Source: an uncultured Eubacteriales bacterium
GTDB lineage: Bacteria; Bacillota; Clostridia; Christensenellales; Aristaeellaceae
Reading direction: 5' to 3'
Assembly (NCBI GenBank): GCA_902799045.1
Contig: CADBZH010000002.1
Location: 62,001 to 126,000 of the forward strand
Length of the DNA: 64,000 nucleotides
How positions within the stretch are numbered: position 1 is the first letter of the stretch; each line of letters opens with the position of its first letter. Below the pieces are notes generated by a model. It saw nothing but the letters and a program-made list of their open reading frames with translations. It ran no database searches and was not told the origin of the DNA. Position numbers and translations under genes: made by a program. This document shows positions 36,647 to 44,633 of the stretch, in pieces.

Positions 36647-37273
36647 GTGGAACACTTGTATAAACGTCTTTCGGGCGTCGGCGGACGGCATCGCGTGGCC
36701 AATCCCTATGTGAGCCAAGGGGTTGCGAATATCATCCAGGCCATCGAGGCGGAGACGAACGATCACGCCCTTTCGCAGAGCATTTACTTTGGCCCGACGG
36801 CGCTGACCCATATCAAGCGGCTGGTCGAGGCCGGCGGTTCGATCATCACGGATACTACGCTCCTCGCCAACGACATAGACGCGAGCCTGCTGGGCAGGGC
36901 GAAGGTGATTTGCTATATCGACGATCCTCAGGTGGTTTCCCTGGCCGAGCAGCGCCACGTGACCCGCGCGGAGGTGGCCGTGGACATGGGCCTGACGGTG
37001 CAGGGGCCGAAGCTGATGGTGGTCGGGAGCGCCCCGGCGGCCATCAACCGCATGATCCAGCGCCGCCAGCACGAGCCGATGAGCGATGTCTGCGTGCTCG
37101 CGGCGCCCACGGGCTTCGCCAGCGTCATCCAGTTGAAGGAGCGGCTTCTGGAGAGCGACCTGAACGCCATCGTCGTCCGCGGCAAAAAGGGCGGCGTTCC
37201 CACCACGGTGGCGCTGTTGAACGCCATCCTGAGGGAAATCGCGGAGAATCCGAGCCCGACCGAGGGCGCCTGA
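36647..37273 (+). CDS. Precorrin-8X methylmutase (CbiC/CobH)-like protein
   Basis: The 208-residue product matches CbiC/CobH: GGSIITDTTLLAN, KLMVVGSAPAAINRMIQ, CVLAAPTGFASVIQLKERLLESDLNAIVVRGKKGGVPTTVALLNAIL. CbiC moves a methyl group from C-11 to C-12 of the corrin ring. The catalytic histidine, expected after VI in RVIHATGD-like sequence, seems to be Gln31 here (VANIIQAIEAETND). No other cobalamin genes are near. It may be an active outlier or have a new role. The start could be GTG 36647 or TTG 36656; the upstream GGAG favours TTG 36656 slightly. Confidence 0.78.
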   Translation: MEHLYKRLSGVGGRHRVANPYVSQGVANIIQAIEAETNDHALSQSIYFGPTALTHIKRLVEAGGSIITDTTLLANDIDASLLGRAKVICYIDDPQVVSLAEQRHVTRAEVAVDMGLTVQGPKLMVVGSAPAAINRMIQRRQHEPMSDVCVLAAPTGFASVIQLKERLLESDLNAIVVRGKKGGVPTTVALLNAILREIAENPSPTEGA

Positions 37274-37307
37274 AGCGGATAAAGCCAATAGAATACAGAG
37301 CCAATAC

Positions 37308-37344
37308 AAAAGCAGGGGCGGCGCAATGCCGTCCCTGCTTTTTT
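37308..37344. terminator. Bidirectional terminator between the CbiC-like gene and glgA
   Basis: AGCAGGGGCGGC pairs with GCCGTCCCTGCT around GCAAT, followed by TTTTTT on the plus strand and by TTTT on the minus strand. It has the sequence of the GGGGCGGC repeat family. Confidence 0.8.
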
Positions 37345-37369
37345 GCAGCCGCTCCGCTTTGGAGAATGG

Positions 37370-38839
37370 TTATTCCTGTTCGGCCAGATCGTCGTACAGC
37401 GCCTGGTATTCCTCGGCGGACTTTTCCCAGGAAACGTCCTTCTCCATGTCGCGGCGCACCATCTCGTCCCAGCGGCCGCGGTTGTCGAAGTACAGGGCCT
37501 TGGCGCTGTTGATGGCGTTCAGCAGCAGGCTGGCCTCATAGTTGTCGAAGGTGAAGCCGTTGCCGTCGTTGGCTTCGGCGTCATAGGGCTTCACGGTGTC
37601 CTTCAGGCCGCCGGTCTCGCGGACGATCGGCACGGTGCCGTAGCGCATGGCGATCAGCTGCGTCAGGCCGCAGGGCTCAAACAGGCTCGGCACCAGCAGC
37701 GCGTCGCAGCCGGCATAGATCTGGTGGGCGAGGCCCTCGTTGTACTGGATGTACGAGCAGACGCGGCCCTTGTTGACGCTCTCATAGTAGCGGAACGCGC
37801 CCTCATAGCGCGGATCGCCGGTGCCGAGCAGGGCGAACTGGGTCTTCTCGTCGATGATCCGCTGGAAGATGGCGTTCACAAGATCGAGGCCCTTCTGATC
37901 CGTGAGGCGCGATACCAGGCCGATCACGAAGCGGTTCTCGTCCTCGTCGAGGCCCAGCGACGCCTGCAGCGCCAGCTTGTTCTCCTTCTTGCGCTCGATC
38001 ACGCTGCCGATGTCATAGGGGGAGGGCAGCAGCGCGTCGGTGGCGCTGTTCCAGATGTCCACGTCGATGCCGTTCACGATGCCGCGCAGCTTCGGGCTGT
38101 GATAGCGCAGGTGGGAATCCAGCCCCTCGCCATAGAAGCCGGTCTGGATCTCCTCGGCGTAGGTGGCCGACACGGTGGTGATGCGGTCGGCATAGGCCAG
38201 GCCGCCCTTGAACATGTTGGCCTCGTTGTCGTTCACCTTGAACACCGGATAGTCAAACAGATAGTCCGGCAGGCCCGACCAGTACTTCAGGTGATCGATG
38301 GAGCAGACGCCCTGGAAGCGCAGGTTGTGGATCGTCAGCACGCTCTTGGCCTGACCCACGGGCGTCGGCTCGAAGCGGGTGCGCAGATACACCGGCACCA
38401 GCGCGGCCTGCCAGTCGTGGCAGTGGATCACGTCCGGGATCCACTCCAGATAGTTCAGCACCGCCAGCGCCGCCTTGGAGAAGTAGCAGTACTTGGGAAT
38501 ATCCTCCCAGAGGCCGGTGTAGGGGTTGCCCCAGTCGAAGAATTCGCGGTTTTCGACAAAGTTGTAGGTCACGCCGTCCAGCTCCGTCTCCATGATGCCC
38601 ACGAAGTAGGTGTGCCCGTCCTGGCAGAGGTCCATCATGAACGAGCCCAGGAAGCGCATGTGGCGCTTGTATTTCTCGGGAATGCAGTTGTAGTAGGGCA
38701 GTATGACGCGCACGCTGGCGCCCTTGCGGGTCAGCGCGCGGGGCAGGGCGTACATCACGTCGCCCAGGCCGCCGGTCTTGACGAAGGGATAGCTCTCCGA
38801 GCCAATGAAGGCGATTTTCCGCTGCTTGCTGTCAGACAT
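37370..38839 (-). CDS. glgA: Glycogen synthase (ADP-glucose)
   Basis: GlgA elongates alpha-1,4-glucan from ADP-glucose. The N-terminal KTGGLGDVMYALPRAL loop binds ADP-glucose, and the C-terminal GT1 block PSLFEPCGLTQLIAMRYGTVPIVRETGGLKDTV holds the catalytic Glu. The 489-residue length is normal. No glgBCD genes are in the window. It follows a small membrane protein gene on the same strand with a 73-base gap. Confidence 0.96.
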   Translation of the reverse strand: MSDSKQRKIAFIGSESYPFVKTGGLGDVMYALPRALTRKGASVRVILPYYNCIPEKYKRHMRFLGSFMMDLCQDGHTYFVGIMETELDGVTYNFVENREFFDWGNPYTGLWEDIPKYCYFSKAALAVLNYLEWIPDVIHCHDWQAALVPVYLRTRFEPTPVGQAKSVLTIHNLRFQGVCSIDHLKYWSGLPDYLFDYPVFKVNDNEANMFKGGLAYADRITTVSATYAEEIQTGFYGEGLDSHLRYHSPKLRGIVNGIDVDIWNSATDALLPSPYDIGSVIERKKENKLALQASLGLDEDENRFVIGLVSRLTDQKGLDLVNAIFQRIIDEKTQFALLGTGDPRYEGAFRYYESVNKGRVCSYIQYNEGLAHQIYAGCDALLVPSLFEPCGLTQLIAMRYGTVPIVRETGGLKDTVKPYDAEANDGNGFTFDNYEASLLLNAINSAKALYFDNRGRWDEMVRRDMEKDVSWEKSAEEYQALYDDLAEQE

Positions 38840-38912
38840 GGTCTCGCTCCTTTGATGTTTATTGCTGCCGAAAGCTGCCGCTTCCGGTCGAATGACTGGT
38901 CAGTTCGCCCGA

Positions 38913-39185
38913 TCACTCGTCGATCAGGCACACGTTGGAATAGTGGGTCAGGTACGTCTTGCCGGCGATCGTCACCATCACAGTGTCGGAATCGGTGTAG
39001 TCCAGCCAGGAGCTGACCTTGCCGTCCACCACCTCGCCGTTGGGCAGCTGGATGATCGCCCGGGTGAAGCGGTTCTTGGTGTCCACCAATCGGCGATTGC
39101 CGTGGGTCGTCTCCCAATAGATGGCCAATGCCGCGATGAGCACCACCAGGATGATGGCGACCGCGATGATGATCTTCTTCTTCAT
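38913..39185 (-). CDS. Small single-pass membrane protein
   Basis: This 90-residue protein has one N-terminal membrane helix (residues 4-23) and an extracytoplasmic domain with a beta-rich pattern (IIQLPNGEVVDGKVSSWLDYTDSDTVMVTIAGKTYLTHYSNVCLID). GGAGGC precedes the start. It is not in a recognised family; it is upstream of glgA on the same strand. Confidence 0.7.
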   Translation of the reverse strand: MKKKIIIAVAIILVVLIAALAIYWETTHGNRRLVDTKNRFTRAIIQLPNGEVVDGKVSSWLDYTDSDTVMVTIAGKTYLTHYSNVCLIDE

Positions 39186-39221
39186 TTCCGAGCCTCCATT
39201 CGTGTATGGCTGTATCCAATG

Positions 39222-39387
39222 TTAGAGTGTGTTTCTAAAATCCCCGAAGCGCAATTTCGGCGGATTTGGCTGCATTTCTGCGTTGCTTTTCCTCGATTTA
39301 CCGCCAGTAAACCTGCGGAAAACCGCCTTGAGATGCAGCCAACTACGCTCGAAACTGCATCTCCTGGGATTTAGAAACACACTCTAA
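39222..39387. mobile_element. MITE-like element, 18-base perfect terminal inverted repeats
   Basis: The element begins TTAGAGTGTGTTTCTAAA and ends with the exact reverse complement TTTAGAAACACACTCTAA. Within it, TGGCTGCAT near 39266 and ATGCAGCC near 39333 form a subterminal inverted pair. No coding sequence is present in 166 bases. Short length, perfect ends and location between genes fit a non-autonomous DNA transposon; a target duplication is not evident. Confidence 0.75.
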
Positions 39388-39389
39388 TT

Positions 39390-40499
39390 TTACCACATGG
39401 CGGGGGATTTGTCCATAGAAATACGGCCGATCCAGGACACAATCCGCGTCCATCGGGCGGCCAGCTCAAGGATTGCCTCCGGCAGCGTCTGTCCGGTGTA
39501 GTCCAGTGCGAGGGTTCTGACGACGCGGCTTCCGGTGTAGACCTCGAATTCCAGCGCGCCGCTCTTTAGAATCGGCAGCGCGTCAAGCCCCAGCTTCAGC
39601 TCCGTATCGCCCGCGTAGCCGCAAACGCACGTCTCCCAGGCCTCCGGAAAGTAAAACTGCGGGCACTGAACGTCCAGCCAGTACGGGGCCTTGAGCCGCC
39701 AGTAGTAATTGCTGGAGACGACGAGCGTCGCCGAGCCGTCAAAGCTCAGTGCGTCCGACAGCGCCTCGCCCTCCGCCGGCCGGATCGAAAATGCCAGCGC
39801 CGGCTCCTCGTAGGGCGCGCCCACGTGGGCGAGATAGATCTGCCGCGCGATCTCGTAGCGCGAACCCGGCCAGGAGTTTTCATAGGCCTGGTTCGGGCGC
39901 ACAAAGCGCATGGTGGCCCACTCCGCCGCGTCGTACAGGGTTTCCGTGGCCTTCAGCGTGCCGAAGTCGATCTCTTCGCGCATGTATTCCATCTGGATGT
40001 CGAAATCCCAGACCAGGTTCGGATCCCCGTGGGCGATGGCGAAGCGGCGAAGCCCTGCCTTGCGCCCCGGCGTGGTCCACTGGCAGAGGCCGAAGCCCAC
40101 GCCGTCTCCGGTGCGGAATGTGTAGTGGGAGCGGTCGTCCACACCGCCGACGCCCTCGGCGTTGTAGGGGCAGAACGAGCTTTCGAGGTACAGGCTGCCC
40201 ATCAACCCGGCGGCCTGATGCTCTGCCAGGCCCCAGCGCTTCGTCAGGATCGCCCAGATCTCCGCCTCGAAGTTCACCTTGCCCGAGGGATAGTTCAGCG
40301 ATCCCGGCTCCAGCGTCGGCATCGGCGTGAGGCCTGGCATCGGCTCGGGCGTGGCTTCCGGCGCGGCTTCGGGCGTCGACAGGTCGAATTCGCCCAGTTC
40401 CTCCGGGGTTTCCTCCACCTCCGGCGACAGCCCCTCGGCCCATGCGCCCAGGGGAATAAGCAGTGTAAGCAGCAGTATCAGTATACGCCGTGCCATCAT
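39390..40499 (-). CDS. Secreted protein with a phage-tail-lysozyme-like domain
   Basis: The 369-residue protein has a signal peptide (about residues 1-22), a Pro/Glu/Thr-rich linker (about 25-70), and a domain (about 75-225) with HQAAGLMGSLYLESSFCPYNAEG, VGFGLCQWTTPGRKAGL and YMREEIDF, the pattern of phage tail lysozyme (PF18013-type) glycosidases: catalytic Glu in LYLESSF and the GLxQWTxxRR block. The last 140 residues, possibly wall- or sugar-binding, are not recognised. It may cut peptidoglycan. Its stop is three bases from the MITE-like element. Confidence 0.78.
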   Translation of the reverse strand: MMARRILILLLTLLIPLGAWAEGLSPEVEETPEELGEFDLSTPEAAPEATPEPMPGLTPMPTLEPGSLNYPSGKVNFEAEIWAILTKRWGLAEHQAAGLMGSLYLESSFCPYNAEGVGGVDDRSHYTFRTGDGVGFGLCQWTTPGRKAGLRRFAIAHGDPNLVWDFDIQMEYMREEIDFGTLKATETLYDAAEWATMRFVRPNQAYENSWPGSRYEIARQIYLAHVGAPYEEPALAFSIRPAEGEALSDALSFDGSATLVVSSNYYWRLKAPYWLDVQCPQFYFPEAWETCVCGYAGDTELKLGLDALPILKSGALEFEVYTGSRVVRTLALDYTGQTLPEAILELAARWTRIVSWIGRISMDKSPAMW

Positions 40500-40566
40500 C
40501 GCGCCTCCACCTATTTGTTGACATCATTTTAACATACAACAAAACGACGTGTCAATTGAACGCCGC

Positions 40567-40595
40567 TTTACAACGCGCCGGCGGTGGTGTATACT
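40567..40595 (+). promoter_or_regulatory. Probable promoter of the GH127 gene
   Basis: TTTACA at 40567-40572 and TATACT at 40590-40595 are separated by 17 bases, 45 bases before the gene. Confidence 0.6.
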
Positions 40596-40639
40596 TCATT
40601 ATACAATCACGCTGTATTGCGTCAACGGAGGGATGGACG

Positions 40640-42580
40640 ATGGCAGGCTGTGGAGAGACCTTGTATGGCGCGCGGATCTCGCGCGGATTCTGGTCGGCGT
40701 TTCGCGAGACGGTGGTGCGCGAGGGCATTCCGTATCAGTGGAAGGCGCTGAACGACGAATTGCCGGACGCCGAGCCGAGCCACTGCATGCGCAATTTCCG
40801 CATCGCGGCGGGCAAGGAACAGGGCGAATTCGGCGGCTTCGTGTTCCAGGACAGCGACGTGGCAAAGTGGCTGGAGGGCGTGGCCTACAGCCTGCGCTGG
40901 CATCCCGACAAGCAGCTTGAGGCCCTGGCCGACGGCGCGATCCAGGCCGTCGTCGACGCACAGCAGCCCGACGGCTACATGGATACCTATTACATCATAG
41001 GCGGCCTGGACAAGCGCTGGACGAACCTGAAGGATCACCACGAGCTCTACGTGGCCGGACACATGATCGAGGCGGCGGTGGCCTACTATCGCGCCACCGG
41101 CAAGCGCGTTCTGCTGGACGCGGTGCTGCGCCTGGTGGATCACATCTCAAAGGTCATCGGCCCCGAGGACGGCAAGCTGCACGGATATCCGGGCCATCCG
41201 GTGATCGAGATGGCCCTGATGCGCCTCTACGAGGTGACAGGGGACGAAAAGCATCTGCGCCTGGCGGAGTATTTCGTGCGCGAGCGCGGCAGGCTGCCCC
41301 TTTACTTCGAGCAGGAGGACCAGAAGAACGGCAACGGCTTCTATTGGAAGGACAGCCCGTTCCGCTATCAGTACTACCAGGCTGGCCTCCCGTTCATGGA
41401 GCAGAAGGCCGCCGAGGGCCACGCCGTGCGGGCGATGTACCTTTATTGCGGCGCGGCGGACGTGGCCCGGCACAGCGGCGACGAGGCGCTGGCCGCCGTT
41501 TGCCGCCGCCTGTGGGAGAACACGGTGGCGAAGCGGATGTACGTTACCGGCGCGGTGGGCTCCAGCGAGTACGGCGAAGCCTTTACCTTCGACTACGACC
41601 TGCCGAACGACACCGTCTACGGCGAGACCTGCGCCGCCATCGGGCTGGTGTTCTTCGCCCGGCGCATGCTGGCGCTGGAGAAGAAGGGGGAGTATGCCGA
41701 CGTGATGGAGCGCGCGCTGTACAACGGCGTCATCAGCGGCATGCAGCTGGACGGCAAGAAGTTCTTCTACGTGAACCCCCTGGAGGTGCTCCCCGAAGCC
41801 TGCCGGATGGACGCCCACAAGCGCCACGTGAAGCCCGAGCGGCAGAAGTGGTTCGGCTGCGCCTGCTGCCCACCGAACCTGATCCGCCTGCTGGCGTCGC
41901 TGGAGGACTATCTGTATTCCGCCGACGGCGACGACGTCTACGTCCATCTGTACGCGGGCGGCTCCGTGCGCTTTGAAGCGAACTGGAAGCCGGTGCGGCT
42001 GTCCGTGCGCACGAATTACCCCTGGGAGGGGGACGTTGCCCTGGCCGTTGAGACCGAGCGCCCGGTGGCGTTCACGCTGAATCTGCGCGTGCCGGGCTGG
42101 TGCCGGAATTATGCCGTCAGCGTCAACGGCGAGCCGGTGGAGGCCGAGGTCCGCGACGGCTATCTCGCCCTGAATCGCCGCTGGGAGGACGGGGACGAGG
42201 TGGGCCTCGCGCTGGACATGCCGGTGCGGCTGGTGCGGGCGAATCCCCGCGTCCGCGCCGACGTCGGCTGCGTGGCCGTGTCCCGCGGGCCGATCGTCTA
42301 CTGCCTGGAGGAGAGCGACAACGGAAGGGACCTGCAAATGCTGCGGCTCGACGGCGCGACCTCCGCGGATTTCAACGTGGAATGGCGGCCTGACAAGCTG
42401 GGCGGCATCGTGGAGCTGACCTGCCAGGGCGCGCGGGAGTCGGACGAGGCCTTTGACGGCGCGCTGTACAGCGCCGAAGCCGAAGTCAGGCAAGCGCCAT
42501 GCGATTTGACGTTCATACCCTATTACAGCTGGGCCAACCGCGAGGTGGGCGAGATGCGCGTCTGGGTGCGCGAGAGGTGA
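40640..42580 (+). CDS. Glycoside hydrolase family 127 (beta-L-arabinofuranosidase-like)
   Basis: This 646-residue cytosolic enzyme (no signal peptide) belongs to GH127 (old DUF1680). The zinc/catalytic cysteine cluster is seen in GETCAAIG (Glu-x-Cys) and WFGCACCPPN. The N-terminal region contains the (alpha/alpha)6-barrel, with the beta-sandwich C-terminal part from about residue 430. GH127 members release beta-L-arabinofuranose from plant glycans. ATG 40640 follows GGAGGGA. It ends three bases before an EamA-type transporter, so they may be coupled, though a transport link is only inferred. Confidence 0.92.
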   Translation: MAGCGETLYGARISRGFWSAFRETVVREGIPYQWKALNDELPDAEPSHCMRNFRIAAGKEQGEFGGFVFQDSDVAKWLEGVAYSLRWHPDKQLEALADGAIQAVVDAQQPDGYMDTYYIIGGLDKRWTNLKDHHELYVAGHMIEAAVAYYRATGKRVLLDAVLRLVDHISKVIGPEDGKLHGYPGHPVIEMALMRLYEVTGDEKHLRLAEYFVRERGRLPLYFEQEDQKNGNGFYWKDSPFRYQYYQAGLPFMEQKAAEGHAVRAMYLYCGAADVARHSGDEALAAVCRRLWENTVAKRMYVTGAVGSSEYGEAFTFDYDLPNDTVYGETCAAIGLVFFARRMLALEKKGEYADVMERALYNGVISGMQLDGKKFFYVNPLEVLPEACRMDAHKRHVKPERQKWFGCACCPPNLIRLLASLEDYLYSADGDDVYVHLYAGGSVRFEANWKPVRLSVRTNYPWEGDVALAVETERPVAFTLNLRVPGWCRNYAVSVNGEPVEAEVRDGYLALNRRWEDGDEVGLALDMPVRLVRANPRVRADVGCVAVSRGPIVYCLEESDNGRDLQMLRLDGATSADFNVEWRPDKLGGIVELTCQGARESDEAFDGALYSAEAEVRQAPCDLTFIPYYSWANREVGEMRVWVRER

Positions 42581-42582
42581 GC

Positions 42583-43503
42583 ATGGGAGAGACCGAAAGA
42601 GAGACGAAGCGCGGCAGGCTGCTGGGCAACCTGCTGCTGACCCTGACGGCCTTGATCTGGGGCACGGCGTTTGTCGCCCAGCGCATGGGCATGGACAGCA
42701 TCGAGCCGCTGACGTTCTGCGGCGCCCGGATGTGGATGTCGGCCATTGCGGTGGGGGCGGTGGCGCTGCTGACCGGCCGGAGGGCCGACCCGGCGGGCAC
42801 TGCCGAGCGCGCCGAGACGCATCGCAACACGCTGCTGGGCGGCCTGGGGTGCGGCTTTTTCCTCGCCTCCGCCACCATATTCCAGCAGATGGGCCTCGTC
42901 ACCACCACGGCGGGCAAGGCAGGGTTCATCACGGCCATGTACATGCTGCTGGTGCCGATCTTCGGCTTCGTGATGTTCAGGAAGAAAAACACCTGGCTGG
43001 TGTGGCTGGCGGTGCTGATCGGCGTGGCGGGCATGTATCTGCTCTGCGTGACGGAGGGCTTCCAGCTGACCCGCGGGGACGCGATGGTGATCGCCTGCGC
43101 GGTGCTGTTCAGCGGCCACATCCTTTGCTGCGACCACTTCGCCCCGAAGGCCAACCCGATCAGGATGTCCTCGCTGCAATTCCTGGTGGCCGCCGTGCTG
43201 GCCACCGCCGCGGCCTTCATCGCCGAGAAGCCCACCTGGGAGAAGATCGCCTCGGCGGCGGTCCCGATCCTCTATTGCGGGCTGATCTCCGGCGGCGTGG
43301 GCTACACGCTGCAGATCGTCGCCCAGCGCTGGACGGACCCCACCGTGGCCTCGCTGCTGATGAGCCTTGAGGCGGTGTTCGCGGCGCTGACTGGCGCGCT
43401 GCTGCTGGGCGAGCGCATGAGCGCCAGGGAGCTGATCGGCTGCGCGGTGATGTTCGTCGCGATCATACTGGTCCAGATCCCGCTGCCAAAGAAAACACAG
43501 TAG
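42583..43503 (+). CDS. DMT superfamily (EamA) transporter
   Basis: The 306-residue product has ten predicted membrane segments in two EamA repeats; LLGNLLLTLTALIWGTAFVAQRMGMDSIEP opens the first and SGGVGYTLQIVAQRWTDPTVASLLMSLEAVFAALTGALLLGERM the second. The family exports metabolites such as amino acids, or imports drugs/metabolites. ATG 42583 is preceded by GAGAGGTGA. It directly follows the GH127 gene. Confidence 0.9.
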   Translation: MGETERETKRGRLLGNLLLTLTALIWGTAFVAQRMGMDSIEPLTFCGARMWMSAIAVGAVALLTGRRADPAGTAERAETHRNTLLGGLGCGFFLASATIFQQMGLVTTTAGKAGFITAMYMLLVPIFGFVMFRKKNTWLVWLAVLIGVAGMYLLCVTEGFQLTRGDAMVIACAVLFSGHILCCDHFAPKANPIRMSSLQFLVAAVLATAAAFIAEKPTWEKIASAAVPILYCGLISGGVGYTLQIVAQRWTDPTVASLLMSLEAVFAALTGALLLGERMSARELIGCAVMFVAIILVQIPLPKKTQ

Positions 43504-43549
43504 GGGCGGCATTGCGCGGCCGTCAATTATGAATCCAGGGGGCGTTGGT

Positions 43550-43771
43550 ATGTCCATCTTCAACCGAAAGCCTAAGCAGCCGGCAATTGCCTATGATCCC
43601 GAAACCCAGCAGCCCGCCGTGCGCAGGAGCATCTGCACCGGCGAGATGACCGCGGGCTTCATCGACCGGCAGACCGGCCGGTTCACCGACCTGATGCGCC
43701 TGGACGGCAGGGAAGGCCTGGAGCAGTTCAAGCGGGATATCGGGACCGAAGAGGTGAAGGAGATCTATTGA
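43550..43771 (+). CDS. Small conserved protein, function unknown
   Basis: The 73-residue protein starts SIFNRKPKQPAIAYDPETQQPAVRRSICTGEMTAGFIDRQTGRFTDLMRL. Small proteins of this pattern are found in gut Clostridia next to varied genes; I cannot name a function. ATG 43550 follows AGGGGG by seven bases; the earlier ATG at 43529 lies in a GTAGGGGCGGC repeat. Confidence 0.65.
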   Translation: MSIFNRKPKQPAIAYDPETQQPAVRRSICTGEMTAGFIDRQTGRFTDLMRLDGREGLEQFKRDIGTEEVKEIY

Positions 43772-43783
43772 CGATCTCACAAT

Positions 43784-43906
43784 TCTGTAGGGGCGCCGTT
43801 GCGGCGCCCGCCCCGGGGCATTGCCCCGGTCCCATTGCTGCCGCGCTTTACGAAGGCGCGGTTGCGGGGTGCGGCGGGCGACGCAACGCCGCCCCTTTAT
43901 TTGTGT
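43784..43906. repeat. Full GTAGGGGCGCC...GGCGCCC composite repeat
   Basis: GTAGGGGCGCCGTTGCGGCGCCCGCC from about 43787 includes its own hairpin; CCGGGGCATTGCCCCGG follows, and GGGCGACGCAACGCCGCCCC ends near 43905. It is a composite of the GTAGGGGCGGC family. No gene is visible in 43772-44159 apart from this and the next element. Confidence 0.6.
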
Positions 43907-43957
43907 TAAATCTTGTACTCCATCCATTCTCCTTCCCGCCCTGTTCGTCTTATAGGT

Positions 43958-44120
43958 GTAATACTAAACTCAATCTAAATTGCAACCATCTGCGGGCGTC
44001 TTATCCGCCCTGCCGTCGCCTCGCTGCGGTCAACGATGCGCTGCATCGCCTCCCTCCGCTCTGCTTAGGCAGAACGAAAAATCCGCTCCGCATATGTTCA
44101 CTTGAGTTTAGTATAATTAC
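43958..44120. mobile_element. MITE-like element with GTAATACTAAACTCAA terminal repeats
   Basis: The left end GTAATACTAAACTCAATCT is matched by TTGAGTTTAGTATAATTAC at the right end (44102-44120), with two extra bases. The inner 44028-44120 segment, including GCGCTGCATCGCCTCCCTCC and CATATGTTCACTTGAG, recurs inverted at 24646-24740. TATAAT at 44112-44117, 43 bases before the sigma gene start, lies in the right terminal repeat, so the element may supply its promoter. Confidence 0.75.
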
Positions 44121-44159
44121 AATTTGACGGCCGTCTGTGGCACGATGGAGTGTGTTTCC

Positions 44160-44633
44160 ATGAACGACAACGAGTATATGCGGCGGGTCCATGCCATGGA
44201 GGGGCGGCTCTACCGCATCGCGCAGGCCATGCTCTGGCGGGAAGCCGACAGCCTCGACGCGGTGCAGGAGGCGGTCTTCAGGGGCTGGCTGAAGAAGGAC
44301 AGCCTCCAGGACGGCGAGCGCCTGGAGCCCTGGCTGATGCGGATACTGGTGAACCAGTGCCGCGACATGCTGCGCAGGCGCAGGCGCGAGCCGGCGGCGC
44401 TCCTTGCGGAAGCCGGCGGGGAGGACCGGCTCTGCGAGGATCTTCAGCTTCGCCTGGCGCTGAAAAAGCTGCCGGAAAAATACCGGCTGCCGCTGGTGCT
44501 GCACCACATGGAGGGCTATAAGGTCTCCGAGGTGGCGGAGCTGCTGCGCATCCCGAAGGGGCTTGTAAATTCGCGGCTGCACCAGGCGAGAAAGACGCTG
44601 CGCGACCTGCTGGACGGAGGTGAAAACCGATGA
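44160..44633 (+). CDS. ECF-type RNA polymerase sigma factor
   Basis: The 157-residue protein has sigma-70 region 2 (about residues 8-75, with YRIAQAMLWREADSLDAVQEAVFRGWLK) and region 4 (about 95-150, LPEKYRLPLVLHHMEGYKVSEVAELLRIPKGLVNSRLHQARKTL). ECF factors direct RNA polymerase to stress or envelope promoters. Its start follows ATGGAG by about 10 bases. Stop and start overlap (ATGA) with the next gene, which encodes a membrane protein with a cytosolic N-terminus, the layout of sigma/anti-sigma pairs. Confidence 0.9.
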   Translation: MNDNEYMRRVHAMEGRLYRIAQAMLWREADSLDAVQEAVFRGWLKKDSLQDGERLEPWLMRILVNQCRDMLRRRRREPAALLAEAGGEDRLCEDLQLRLALKKLPEKYRLPLVLHHMEGYKVSEVAELLRIPKGLVNSRLHQARKTLRDLLDGGENR

